DNA of 64,000 nucleotides, taken from assembly GCA_928212115.1 (NCBI GenBank), contig CAKMRJ010001112.1, forward strand, positions 405,390,659 to 405,454,658. The letters are read 5' to 3'. Source of the DNA: Lactuca virosa. Taxonomy: Eukaryota; Streptophyta; Magnoliopsida; Asterales; Asteraceae. The translations under genes were made by a program, and so were the position numbers. This document shows, piece by piece, positions 34,144 through 48,972 of this stretch. The notes below the pieces were generated by a model. It ran no database searches. It was not told where the DNA came from and worked only from the letters and a program-made list of their open reading frames with translations. The stretch's first letter is position 1. Each line of letters starts with the position of its first letter.

Positions 34144-35881
34144 TGTAACGCTCGTTTCAGGTATCATTTATTTCTCAATATTTTAGGGTTTTAGACTAAA
34201 GGAAAACCCTAATTATTAGGGGTTTGTACCCTATTTAAAGAATTTATGGCTCATTTGTGGCCTCCCTCATCGTCCTAACTGTCCAGAGAGAAACCCTAGT
34301 CGTGCTTTAATGCTTTCTTGAGTGTGTGTGTGTGTGTGTGAGAGAGAGAGCTTTGGAGAGTAAATCTTGTGCTCTTTGGAGGGAAACTTGAAGATTGAAT
34401 AGATGGAAGTGAGGAGGAGGCTATAGATCTGGCATCTACCTTGTGTTAGCAACCATTTGGAGGTAAAATGTCCTTACCTTGACTCTTGTTTCTTAGATCT
34501 TCTCCCATGAAATTTTAGTGCATTTTAGCCCATTTTGTAACCATTTTCGAAGTTGAGCAATATTTGAAGTTGTGAATTCAAATCTGGACACCTTAGGCCT
34601 CCTTGGGCCTAAAGATTGAAGATTTATCAAGCTTTAGCCATCTTCCATGCCCTATACCTTCTATTAAGCATAATTTTAGTGTTTTAACCTCTTGAGACCT
34701 TCCATGCACGTAAAGTTAGCAACTTTATGTGGTATTTCAGTCCTAAGGGACTGGATCTGTAGTTTGGGGTTTTGGATTCGACTGGAAGGACTGAATATGT
34801 TAAGAAAAGGGAAAACTCGACGAGTTGCCTTGGCAAATCGACGAGTTGGATTGGGTTTTCCCATTTTTGGTATGCACAGTGAACTCGGCGAGTTGATAAG
34901 ATAACTCGACGAGTTGGTTAGGGGTTTCCCTGGTTTTCTGAACACAGAAGGAACTCGACGAGTTGCTAGACGCACTCGATGAGTTGGGTCAACATGGACT
35001 GTAGACCTTGACTTTGACCATGGTTGACCAAGTTTGACATTGATGATATTATTGGTATTTCTGGACTTTGATAAAGTAGTCACATGATGGTTGTAGGCAG
35101 TTGAGTTGGAGCTACGGATTGGGACTTATCTTATCTTATCACTTCAACATTCTTGAGAGGCGAGTCTCCTCACCATACCAATGGGTCGAAGGCACCAAGG
35201 CCAACCCATTTTGTGATATGTGGTACATTAGTTGATGTAGTGATATGTGGTATGTTAATTGGTTATATGCTAGGTGGTATGCTAGTTGTATATGTGATAC
35301 TTGCAGGAAAGACCATGGGGGGAGCCCATGGCGCTTGGATGTAAGACCATGTGGGGGAGCCCATGGCTTTTCAGGTAAAGACCATGGGGGGAGCGCATGA
35401 CACTTGGATGTCAGACCATGTGGGGGAGCCCATGGCTTTACAGCTAAAGACCATGGGGGATCCCATGACACTTAGGTGTAATACCATGTGGGGGAGCCCA
35501 TGACATCCTAGAGTAAGACCCTGGGGGGAGCCCACGACATCCTCATATGTTTGTATGCATGGCTTGTGGTTTATGTAGCTTATATAGCTAATATGGATTA
35601 TGTGATTATGTGGATTGTGTGGGGTATGCTGTGGGGAACTCACTAAGCATTAGCTTACAGTTTGTTGATTGTTTCAGGTACTTCAGATCCAAAGGGCAAG
35701 GACAAGGTTTGATGTCGCAACATGCACTCTCTCAGGCATTTTTATGGGGACACTCTGATATTGGAGTTAAAATGTTGATGTTATGAATTTGAAAACAATT
35801 GTCATTGAGATTTTATGGTTTATGGGAATGTTTTGATTATTTAAAAATGAAAAATTTATTTGGAAAATTTGGGTTGTTACA
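34144..35881 (+). repeat. Gypsy-B 3' LTR
   Basis: 1738 bp. TATTTAAA at 34232-34239. A GT/GA microsatellite sits at 34322-34350. The donor-like word of the 5' LTR is mutated here to GAG/GCGAGT (35160). The acceptor-like GTTTCAG/GTACT ends at 35677. The U5 end resembles that of Gypsy-A. Confidence 0.93.
35310..35545 (+). repeat. Gypsy-B LTR hairpin minisatellite (3' copy)
   Basis: Seven units of 33-35 bp, most with the CCATG...GGAGCCCATG hairpin. The first four match the 5' LTR copy in order. The last ones are degenerate. Confidence 0.9.
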
Positions 35882-35886
35882 TAGGG

Positions 35887-37040
35887 TGTTACAAATCATG
35901 TATAAGCTTGAATGTAAATAGATTTGGTGACAAAATAATAAAAAACAATGGAATCCTTTGTAGTTGAAAAATTGATGAGTAAAGGAAGTTCATAATCATG
36001 AATGGATACTTTGGGGATGATTTGAATTCAAAACTTAAGATGTTGGTTGATTTCTAGATTGAAATATAGAGTTATTGGCTATAAGGGCAAAATAGGAAAG
36101 TTGGAATGGAATTGGACATTCCATAACTCCATTATGGAATTAACATGAGATTTGTGTAATGTTAAACACTTTACAACACCCAATGATGTATTAGATGATT
36201 TGATAATAAGTCATACTGGTTAAAGAATGTTCTTGATCAACTTGAGCTTTTAACCCTTTCATATGAGTGTTTGTAAGCATTATGAGCGTAACATTTTGAT
36301 AAAGGTCTTACTGATTAATTAATAATAAGGATAGGAGTCAATTGAGTATTTGAGAAGAAGTTTATAACCTTTATTTAGTTCTTAATAACCACTTGGTAAA
36401 GTTTGGTGGCCATTACAAGTCTAGGGAACAAGTTACAAAGCTTTTAGCAAAATTCTGCACAAAATGGTGACCTACAGTTTTGACACGGGGGGGGGGGGGG
36501 GGGGGGAGGGGGGTGTCCTTTTGACACTGGGCATGTCAAAGGTTCTTTTAAGTGTATGTTTTTTTTTGTGAAAAACCTAGTAAATTACCACCAATTGCCC
36601 TCAAACTTTATATATAAGCTAATAGGAAGTAAATAAGCTTTTAGGGAATATCTAAAAAGCTTTAGGGAATATCTAATGTTAAAAATCTTAGAAGTGTATT
36701 TTGGTCATTTTTTTGACATTCACCTTTATGTTATATAGGTGGTGTTTGAGAAGTGTTGATATAAGAAAAGGAACTAGAAGATGACTAGCTAATCTACATT
36801 GGAAAACTAGGTGAGTACGTGTTGACATTTTTCCCACTTTGGGGTACATGACACAATTAATTTAAGACAATGAAATGAAATGTTTTAATATATGAAATGT
36901 TTTGAAAAGAAAGTGTTAAATTTTTTTTGGAAATAATGTTTTGAAAGAATTCCTTTAAGGAAAGAATGTTTTAAGATCAAAGAATGTTTTTGAAAGAAAG
37001 AATGTTTTAAGAGAAAGAATGTTTTTGAAAGAAAGAATAA
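35887..37040 (+). other. LTR-like region left of the Gypsy-D repeats
   Basis: No gene. It holds a poly-G run (about 36487-36506), TATATATAAG near 36610, and an AG/GTGAGT donor-like word at 36811. Its order fits the middle of a gypsy LTR, continuing into 37041-37769, but it does not match the corresponding part of the Gypsy-D 3' LTR. Confidence 0.45.
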
Positions 37041-37769
37041 AAGTCTGTATTTCATTCATTTAGACTCTCCGAGGCGTATTGTTCATTTAATACCACCTGG
37101 AGTCTGTATTTCATTCATTTAGACTCTCCGAAGCGTATTGTCCATCTAATACTACCCAGAGTCTGCATTTTATTACCATACAAACAACAATGTCATTTGC
37201 TGAAGTAAAATATTATTTTCTCCTATTACATTAAATTGTGGTTTTCCCATATACTCATTAATGTAAAAACTATATTTTGATAATGATAGTAACATTTGAG
37301 GAAAAATGCTCTTTAAACACAAAACAGTCTGGTCTTGGTAGAAGACTACTTTTAATAGAAAATATAGGATTTTCTGGAAGGAATTCAAATACTTTATAAG
37401 CTCTTATCACTATCATCTAATGAGATTATTTTGAGGAAAAACATGTATTTATATCAATGTCATTAGAATACTTATGAACTCACCAGCATTAAAACGTTGA
37501 TACCCTCTTTCAAAATAACTTGTATTCTCAGGTCGTTAGTAGACAGGTACACTCCGGGAGCTTTTGTGAAGACAGCCTTGTACCGAGCTGCATTTCATGT
37601 TATTTTCTATAACTACTTTGATGTTGTTGCTAAATGTAACCTATGTAAAACTTATACTATTAATGCAATGGTTGTTGTACTTTGATTACTATACTGCATG
37701 CGTTGTGATACTTGACATGACATCCTCCACCCCAGAACGTTTCCGCCGTTCCGGTTTTGGGGTGTGACA
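37041..37769 (+). repeat. Gypsy-D 5' LTR, 3' portion
   Basis: It matches 45044-45703 of the right LTR closely. It contains two copies of the 59-bp repeat, a CTCAG/GTCG acceptor-like site ending at 37531, and ends TGTGACA at 37769, directly before the primer binding site. Confidence 0.85.
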
Positions 37770-37788
37770 GATTGGTATCACAGCATTG
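37770..37788 (+). other. Gypsy-D primer binding site
   Basis: GATTGGTATCACAGCATTG, one base different from the usual TGGTATCAGAGC. Confidence 0.85.
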
Positions 37789-39382
37789 TTTATAGTGAAC
37801 TCAGTATATTAAATCATAAAAGATATACAACCTATAAATACAATGGGATAAAAACACTCTGACCAAAAATTATACTTTAAAATATAACCATATTTTTTAC
37901 AAAAGTATAAGAACATCCAGAATATATATACCAGAACAAGTATCACAAGAAGAACAAGAATAAAAGTCTTTGGATGTTGAGCATTACCGTCAAACCTGGG
38001 CAGTTATGTAATCGTAGCTGGAATAAATATAGCCTGATCAAGTATATTTATTCGAGATGCGACTAACGTGTGTTTGGGAGTGATGGTGGTGTTGCAATGA
38101 ATCTGAAACTTACCATATAGGATAGCTAGAGCCGAACATAAGGTTTAAAATACTATAGGAGTATTTTATGATACTAAAAGACTAACAATAAATCCAAAAG
38201 CAGTTCAGAAGTCAGAATCAAAAATCAACATGTAATTAAAATACTATAGGGGTATTTTAGGAACCATAAATAACTAGCGTGAAAACTAAAAAAGATCCTT
38301 ATGGGTCGGTCTATGATTACGGAGTGTATGCTCCCAAGGTTATATATAGCTAGGATCTCATATGCTGAGAATGTGTGGTTTCGCTCTACTTCCTTTTCCT
38401 TGTTTGGATGTGGATATAGAGTAGTATCACATATTCGAAGGCCTATTAGATCTAAGTTTTATATGATTTGTGTACACTATGTAATTGTAGCAAGACTTGA
38501 TATGGATCACCCAGTAAAAAGTTGTAATAATCTCTCAAGATTCTTTAAACATTCTCATTCTTGCATAAACCCCTTTAGAAAACCATATCCACTTCAGTAA
38601 TCGGCGGAAGAGTCGATAAAGACCCAGAAGAGGTTCATTGAGAAGACTTCCAATTAGGAAATAAATGAACAGTGATGAGACTATTGAAATCACCATGTAC
38701 CTATACCTTTTAGGGACATTGGTGGGAAATTCGCCCGAACTTCTGAAATTCCAGTCACCCATTACGAAGTGATGGCGATCAGAGTCAGAATCAGGAGTAA
38801 GGCGGAGCAGAAATTCAATAGGGAGTCAGCAGAAAAGAGAACCTACAGGAAAAGAGAACCCTCTAAGTACCCGAAGAAAACAACGCTTGTTCAGTCAAGG
38901 ATAAGAGGTGGACAGAGGGAACCAATGCATGGAACCGAGAAGTGTTCCACCCCTATAAGTCACACTAATAACCCATAAATAATACAACTTAGTGAGCTAG
39001 TGATTACACTACTCACACTATGTGTTAGGCAAATCGTCTTTCCTGTCGCGACTAAGATAAATAAATCGGATCACAAAACCTCGATTGAGGGTGTTTAGCC
39101 ATAAACTTTCATGTCTTTTTCTTGTGTAATCTTCGTTCCGGGAATTCTTTCAAATCTTTTCAAAGCCGGAGAGTGAACCTCTCCAGTATAAAGATAACTT
39201 AGTTGGAACGACATCCGATTTATGGCTTTCCGATACACTTACTTCTACCCTGTTACCAGGACTGCATCATAGGGATGTAGGTCGATACTTAGAGAACCAT
39301 AACTCAAAGCACGGGAAAAAATTTATGCCAATTATAGTAAAGAAAGATACGTGTAGGAGTAACCATCGTTTTTCATCAACTT

Positions 39383-39997
39383 GTGTCCTCATCGTGTAGG
39401 AAAACCATGCCTCCGAAGAAATGTAACGAACCCGCTAGCAAGACACCGACTCTTCAGATAGATGAAGCTACATTCCAAGCTGCAGTTTCAGCAGCCGTAG
39501 CATCTGTCATGGCTCACCTGAATGCTAACAACGCAAATGTTAGCAAGAGCACTATCGAGAATCCCGATCATAGCAATGGACAGCAACCAACACCCGTGTG
39601 CACATCCACCCAAGAACTCCAACCAAATCCACTGAAAAGGAAGTTTGGGAACGAGGAGGGAAGTACCTTGACTCAAGGACCTTCCGGAGAGCAACAAGCA
39701 GAGGTAATCAATACCCCTGTGAACCCGCCTATCTCGACACCAAGAAGACCATACCTAGGAAACCTCCCCCACTGCAGCAAGTGTGACTACCATCATTATG
39801 GAGTCTGTCGAGAACCCTTTTCCATTAGGTGCAACATGAAGGGGCATACCGCTCGCAACGGCGGAACCCCGGTTGAGTTCATTACATCAACCACCAATGT
39901 TGGGACCAGTCCAATATGCCACCTATGTGGTGAAATTGGGCATCTCAAGAGGGACTGCCCAACTGAAAGAAATAACAAAGACACAGGAGGAGTTTAA
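39383..39997 (+). pseudogene. Gypsy-D gag, internally deleted
   Basis: The ATG at 39407 (MPPKKC) matches the gag start of Gypsy-C (MPPKKS, 51795) and follows an acceptor-like GTGTAG. After a short N-terminal part resembling Gypsy-C (FQAAVSAAVAS) the capsid region is missing and the frame goes on with a Pro/Gln-rich linker. The first knuckle has lost cysteines (RCNMKGHTARNG), and the second, CHLCGEIGHLKRDC, is intact. About 200 residues against roughly 380 expected. Confidence 0.8.
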
Positions 39998-41159
39998 CCC
40001 TAATACCTAGAAGAACATCAGGAACCGAACCCGATAGATTTTTGGTACGCCTCTCAACCTAAGTAGCTAATCGAAAACTTTAAATAATCAATTCTAATTG
40101 TAATTACTCCCTCGTTAAGGCAAAGTCGCAGCACTGTTGTAAAACTTAAAAACCATCAAGGTAAAGCTCTATGATGGCTTAGTATATACGTTAAGGCCAT
40201 TTATAATTAGGATTGATAGACCTCGAGTGAGTGATGCAGCCTTATCTCCTGTTCCTTGTTTGGTTGTGGATTTAGGGCGGAGTCGCTCAGTCAACAGTCC
40301 TTTTAATCTTAATTATACATGACTAGTGTATGCTAGGCGATTATAGAGAGACCTCGTGAGAAATCCGTTCATGAAAAGTACGTTATTCCAAAACATCAGG
40401 ACCCCTAGCGTTCAGCGTCAATCATGTCGGTCCAAGTATTCGCGATAGTAATACCATGGACGAACCCGAAATGCTAAGAATTTGTGTGCCCTGTTCAACA
40501 CATGGTCCTATCAATCTTCATTCTATATCGTGTCGATGTTTATTAATTTCGACACTACCGTCAGTCATGGTTCGACTTGGTTCGACCATGCGAGAATTCC
40601 TAGTGCTGTGTAAAAAGAACTTTCACCTTATCATAGGTGTCAAATAAAGGTTCTTTCGAACCTGATAAGAAAACCTAATGCAGACAATATGTCGTCTCTC
40701 TCATCCAACCTTCAGAAGTACCCAGGAGAGAGGTACCGCGCGTTGTTAACCAACCCCATTAGACATTAAAACCAGAAGCGGAAGGCACTGCAGATATTCC
40801 GGAAGGCAATAACCGCCCGAGGCCTACTCAATAGATCCTCCAGAAAGACCACTTGCACCGCACGATCTAGTTCATGAATCAAGAGAAAGAACTAATGGGA
40901 TTAACTTACTACTACTGAGTATATGCATTGGAGTGGTATATAATTTAGGTCGATAAGATTTAAGATGTGTGCTTCCGCCCTACTCCCTGTTCCTTGTTTG
41001 GTTGTGGGTTTAGGGTGGGGCCACACATCTGAACATCCTGTCAATCTCAATCATATACGACTTACATACACTGAGTAATAGTGATTGAGCCGAGTATGAG
41101 GTCTACCACGAACCTTAAAATAAAACCCTTCATCATATATCCATAGGAAGGAGCTGAAG

Positions 41160-42560
41160 TCAAGAAAACAATTGTGGGTTGAGCTACTAAAATGACTACA
41201 AATTCGAAATTTGTTGTCATCCCGGGTTAGGCCAACGTAGTAGCTGACACCCTCAGTTAGGAAAAGTAACTCAAGTCGTAAGAGTAAAAAACATTGACTA
41301 CGACCATCCATTCACGCCTGATCCCACAAATTAAGCATCTTAGTAGTGAGCCAAGAAAACCTGGAAAGCTGTGACATGTTAAACTCTGAGAAGAATGGAT
41401 GGGGAAATTAGAGGTTCTGTGTGGCAGAGTCTTATGCCATCTAGATTTAATCTAGATAGAGAAACTCGGTAACATCGGAAGAGTAGCTGCAAGGGATGCT
41501 CGCACTACTCAAGCACTTCGTTCATCCAGATACAGACGAGAAGTACCTAGGTCGGAAAGAGTTGTGATAGTGCCTTGTCATGCGAGAAAAGTTACCGTCG
41601 CCCTATAGATGATAGCTTGCATTCACCAAAGTTAATACTAGGATGCTAAGAACCGCATGATTACCTCCGCGACCAGGAATACTTGAGTAAAGTAGGCAAC
41701 AAGTTGCGTTAAACTTTATAACCCAGGTCATAAAGAGATTGTGGACTCGACACCAGTCTAGGTGTTAGTCGACGGGTTATACAAGATCACGTGCTTCCTA
41801 CAAACTAGAGGAAACATACACAATGGAGAAACTAATGGAGCATGTATTAGAGATTTGTTAGACTACTAAGGTGTTCCAAGGAACATTATCTTTAAGAGAT
41901 TGTAGAACCACCTCCCGAGATAGTCAATCACTTCAGAAAATCTCTAAGGGCGAAGCTAGCCCTGATCAGAGACTGCTATCCATGAAACAGCGAACCGAAT
42001 GAGAGAACGATTTCTTCCGATTAGGGATTATGCTGTGAAAGCATCTATTAGACTACGATAAAATTGGAGTTATCTAAGCATCATCTGGTAAAACCCTCTA
42101 TCATCCTGACGTTGAAATATTCCGTTAGAACCACTTCATGAGTCAAAAGTGCAGGTCCTTTCTGCACTGGGCTGAGGTAGAGGCCACACAACCAATAGAT
42201 GCCAGCATATAGTCAGCACCTTCAATGATCCAGAAAACCTCTGAAAGCCAACCAGTAGGAAATACGAATCCGAATACGACCTGAGACTCCGAGGAATCCA
42301 ATCATGAGGACTACACCTCCAGTAAGAGAAAACTTTTGGAACTTCAGAATGGTGATCACGCCAAGTGATGATCTCACCATGGAAGTACATTATGTTTTGG
42401 GTACGGAACGTTCTATTTTACCAAGAACTTAGGACCATCAGAGATTCTTGATAGAATTGGTCCAGTATCCGTCAGACCCAGACTGCTTTAGGGATTCCAT
42501 CAATTCCACCCTAACCTGTCCACGTCTCAGCGAATGAACCGGTAGTACCCGACAAAACTC
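41160..42560 (+). pseudogene. Gypsy-D pol remnants
   Basis: Near 41205-41270 the DNA parallels the end of RNase H in Gypsy-C (the HPGKANVVA region at 54710-54760), with stops inside. Near 42330-42480 it parallels the GDRVLLKVSPWKG and GPF region at 55835-55950. Between them I can only see scattered integrase-like fragments. No frame is long enough to be functional. Confidence 0.6.
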
Positions 42561-42852
42561 TCACCATTTTCTCAATTTGATCCATGGAAACCAGAGCCAC
42601 GTTTGTTAAAGGAGACGGGAGAAATCTAGCTCAGTAAAAAGGGAATCGATGAAACCTTATCCCGTGTGGCCCAGGGATCGAAAAAGAAACTATACCTCGT
42701 AACGAAAATTCGCTAAAACTCAGCATGAACCTGATTCCATAAGGAACGGGCGAATCAGCTAGAGCATGAAGTGTCCACATCTTTCGTGTCCATCCGTGAG
42801 TGTTCGTTAAGATTCTAATTTCGGGACGAAATTCCCTCTAACGGGGGGATGA

Positions 42853-45703
42853 TGTGACAACCCGAAAATCATTGTCCTGTAAATTTCAGATATTCAACTC
42901 AGCCGAGTGTCAGCCTTCGTTTTGCTATCTTTTAACGAAATTGTGGGTCTATATGAGTGTTCTAGGCTTAGTATAACCTACATATGAGTCTTGGGAAGGG
43001 TTAGAAAGTGTGTAGCATCACAAAATCGGGCCAACCACACCAAAGAAGGTGTGTGCGGCCGCACACCCCGCGTGTGCGGCCAGCCAGCCGCACACCCAGC
43101 CGCACACACCCTCCAGCCTCACACCCAACCCTATATATTGGAGGAGACCCCTTCATTCACTCTTTTCCCCTTTTGGCTGCACTCTACTTTCTCTCTCTCT
43201 CTCTCTACTTTCTCTCTCTAAAAACTTCATCCAAGAACACTCTAAAGGCCTCAAAAACGTGAACTACTTCATCATTCAGCTTGTTTTATTGGTAAGACAC
43301 TTGAATCTAAGCCTAAAACTCATAGTGTTCTTCGTGTTCTTCATCCTTTGAAGGTGTACGGCCGCACACCTTCATAAGGTGGCCGTACACACCTTAAAAA
43401 CTCTCCATAGTGAAGAGTTTGGGTTTCATTCACTAGTTGGACTTGGTATTAGCACTAGAACACCTCAAAATCGACGTTTCAGGCACAAATGAGGAGTGTA
43501 CGGCCGCACACCCCCTCTGTACGGCCGCACACGCCTGTGTGCAACCGCACACACATGCTGGCCGCACACCCTGGCCGTACACCTGGCCGCACACACATAA
43601 AGGTCGAGTTTGGTGGCCTTACACTCGAATCTAAGGCCCTACACTCATTTAGGGACCTCAATAGGTGGTTGTAACCCTTAATTCTAAGTGTTTTCATGTC
43701 CCTAAGGTGTGTCCATGTGTCTATTAGTGGTTATATACCCTAAGTATATTCATATATGTGTTATTACATGTTAAACTAGGATCCATTTGTGCTCACGACT
43801 TCGTTCGACACCCGGCGATCCTATATCAATCTTTCTTTCGAGTTACTCACTTCAGGTGAGTTCATACCCCCTTAATCAACCTTTGAAATGATTTTAAATG
43901 CTTTTATGGTGGGGGGGATACAAGTTGAACTGCTAAGTTATTATATCAATCACATGAGATTAATAACTGTCAAACAAATAGATTTTTGCATCTTAAATTG
44001 TTTTATTCAGCTAAAGGTTTTCAAAGCTCTTTTAAAACACTAAAACCTCTTTTTAAATTACTAAGCTTTATCAAAGTCTTTTAAACTTATATTCTTGATA
44101 GATTCATGTCTATATAGATATAGTTATATAAGTAGGGTTTGAAGGACTTAGGACTGATAGCCCGCTTTATTTCCTGTTCCTTGTTTGGTTGTGGACTTAG
44201 AGCATCCGGTTATTTGTCCGAGTTTCGTTGAAGTCCTAGTTATATATTAGATATATCTGGATAGATATTAAAACCCTTACTCCAGTTCAATACCTTTGGG
44301 TAGCAAAGGTACCTAGATAACCTCTCAAGTAAACTATAATAGGTATAGTTTAGGAACCAACCATAACGTTCATGAAGGATAACTTGGTTATATCTGTATT
44401 CTAAAACATATACTTTTAGTAAAAAGAAATGTATATTAGAAATCAAGACACGAGATACATCCTCATGGCGCGGATTTCACTGTGGTCGAGTGGTAACCAG
44501 AGTCTCCTGGAGGGAGAGCGGGCATTGTGTGTATAGATCTATACGGGACAGACCATCCCACATCCTGACTGCTAGCTACAGTCCCGGCCGACCAAGCCAA
44601 GGGGTGACAAATGTCACATTCATTTCGACGCCAACAGGTCGTCGTGTTTACATCCGTCAATCAGTATGGTTACAAGTATCTTTACATTTACCTTATAATT
44701 CATGGCCTTAAGGTAAGTATTATCACAATATTTTCTACATATAAAACCATCATAATACATTTTCCTAGTTATCCACTAGGCCACATTTTAAACCTTTAAA
44801 CTAACCTACTTAGGATTAAAGGCTGCTTTAGACTCTCCGAGGTGTATTGTCATTTAATACCACCTGGAGTCTGTATTTCATTCATTTAGACTCTCCGAGG
44901 CGTATTGTTCATTTAATACCACCTGGAGTCTGTACTTCATTCATTTAGACTCTCCGAGGCGTATTGTTCATTTAATACCACCTGGAGTTTGTATTTCATT
45001 CATTTAGACTCTCCGAGGCGTATTGTTCATTTAATACCACCTGGAGTCTGTATTTCATTCATTTAGACTCTCCGAAGCGTATTGTCCATCTAATACTACC
45101 TAGAGTCTGCATTTTATTACCATACAAACAACAATGTCATTGCTGAAGTAAAATATTATTTTCTCCTATTACATTAAATTGTGGTTTTCCCATATACTCA
45201 TTAATGTAAAAACTATATTTTGATAATGATAGTAACATTTGAGGAAAAATGTTCTTTAAACACAAAACAGTATGGTCTTGGTAGAAGACTACTTTTAATA
45301 GAAAATATATGATTTTCTGGAAGGAATTCAAATACTTTATAAGCTCTTATCACTATCATCTAATGAGATTATTTTGAGGAAAAATATGTATTTATATCAA
45401 TGTCATTAAAATACTTATGAACTCACCAGCATTAAAATGTTGATACTCTCTTTCAAAATAACTTGTATTCTCAGGTCGTTAGTAGACAGGTACACTCCGG
45501 GAGCTTTTGTGAAGATAGCCTTGTACCGAGCTGCATTTCATGTTATTTTCTATAACTACTTTGATGTTGTTGCTAAATGTAACCTATGTAAAACTTATAC
45601 TATTAATGCAATGGTTGTTGTACTTTGATTACTATACTGCATGCGTTGTGATACTTGACATGACGTCCTCCACCCCAGAACGTTTCCGCCGTTCCGGTTT
45701 TGG
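42853..45703 (+). repeat. Gypsy-D 3' LTR, last 9 bp missing
   Basis: It begins TGTGACAACCCG after the polypurine tract. Order: TATATAT at 43132, two clusters of CGGCCGCACAC-type words (43055-43120, 43500-43590), a CAG/GTGAGT donor-like site at 43856, the AAACTATA hairpin (44331), five 59-bp repeats, and a CTCAG acceptor-like site ending at 45474. It stops at GGTTTTGG, nine bases short of the LTR end seen at 37761-37769, where a GGT array begins. Confidence 0.88.
44827..45120 (+). repeat. 59-bp tandem repeat in the Gypsy-D LTR
   Basis: Five copies starting at 44827, 44885, 44944, 45003 and 45062, each beginning TTTAGACTCTCCGAGG. The left LTR has only two (37059, 37118). Confidence 0.95.
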
Positions 45704-46110
45704 TAGCGTTGGTAGTGGTGGTGGGTGATGGCATTGGTAGTGGTGGTGGTGGGTGATGGCATTGGTAGTGGTGGTGAGTAATGGTCGTGGTGGTGGTGGC
45801 GGTGGTGGTGGGTGGTGGTGGTGGTCGGTGGCGGCGGAAACGGCGGTAACGACGATGATGGTGGTTGGTGGTGGCGTCGTAGGCAGTGGCGGTGGGTGGA
45901 GGCGGTGGTGGTGGTGGGTGGTAGTCATGGCGGTGGTAGTGGTGGTCGGTGGAGGCAACGTCGGCGGTGGTGGTGGTTGTGGTGGCAGCAGTGGTGGTGG
46001 TGGTGGTGGTCAGTGAGGCGACAACGATTGTGGTGATGGTGGCGGTGGTGGTAGTGGTAACGGTGGTGGTGGTGGTGGTGGTCAATGATAGTGGTGGTAG
46101 TGGTGGTGGG
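45704..46110. repeat. GGT-rich array
   Basis: About 400 bp of TGG/GGT with interspersed variants. Long open frames on both strands here are artefacts of the triplet repeat. Confidence 0.95.
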
Positions 46111-46342
46111 TTTTCTAATAAGTACAAGAGTTATTTTTGTAATTTGCCACTTTCTTTGATGAAAAGGAATGTTTTCCATCCAACTTTGGAAGGAATTCAC
46201 TTTCCTCCATATGATGAAAAGTTTATTTCATTTATGAATCATTTTCCCTCCTCTAAGTCCAACCAAACGCATGAATTCGAGGGAATTAGAATCCTTTTCC
46301 CACGAATTTCATTCTTTTCCTGCCAACCAAACGCACCCTAAG
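46111..46342. mobile_element. Probable end of a non-autonomous DNA transposon
   Basis: The right edge reads CCAACCAAACGCACCCTAAG (46323-46342), a terminus typical of plant MITE-like elements whose other end would read as its reverse complement. No such left end is found; the GGT array occupies the expected place. No transposase. Confidence 0.4.
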
Positions 46343-46386
46343 ATTTTCTAACAGTTTATTTTAAATGCAAAGTTAATTCGTACTTT

Positions 46387-46389
<3 letters not shown>

Positions 46390-46427
<38 letters not shown>
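46390..46427. repeat. (TA)n microsatellite
   Basis: About 18 units. Confidence 0.95.

Positions 46428-48972
<2,545 letters not shown>

Larger units (their letters stand above)
14209..35881 (+). mobile_element. Gypsy-B: old Ty3/gypsy chromovirus-type element, with nested insertions
   Basis: The LTRs begin TGTAACGCTC (14209, 34144) and the 3' one ends TTACA at 35881. The target duplication is TAGGG at 14204-14208 and 35882-35886. The 5' LTR is cut at 15636 by Gypsy-A, and the remaining leader, gag and pol resume at 29326. About 415 bp of the 5' LTR end and the primer binding site are missing, apparently lost with the nested insertions. The coding part is full of stops and shifts. Pol order is protease, RT, RNase H, integrase, C-terminal chromodomain-like part, the arrangement of the plant chromovirus (Tekay/Del-like) group. 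It is closely related to Gypsy-A in protein, in U5 and in a leader palindrome. Confidence 0.93.
37770..42852 (+). mobile_element. Gypsy-D interior, non-autonomous
   Basis: About 5 kb between two related LTRs. The leader is like that of Gypsy-C, gag is shortened, and pol is decayed beyond reading. It has repeated copies of a CTGTTCCTTGTTTGGTTGTGG word. The polypurine side (CGGGGGGATGA before 42853) is intact. The whole element, with its LTRs, runs from somewhere left of 37041 to 45703. No target duplication can be seen. Confidence 0.85.

Noticed and set aside
36487..36512. Poly-G run as a functional quadruplex
   Set aside because: An uninterrupted G run is prone to slippage and sequencing error; nothing around it supports a role.
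43049..43600. Frames rich in Cys, Arg, His and Pro in the Gypsy-D LTR
   Set aside because: They arise from repeats of CGGCCGCACAC-type words, open in several frames at once.
45603..46341. Several long Thr/His/Pro- or Gly/Val/Trp-rich frames on both strands
   Set aside because: Products of the GGT triplet array; low complexity, not genes.
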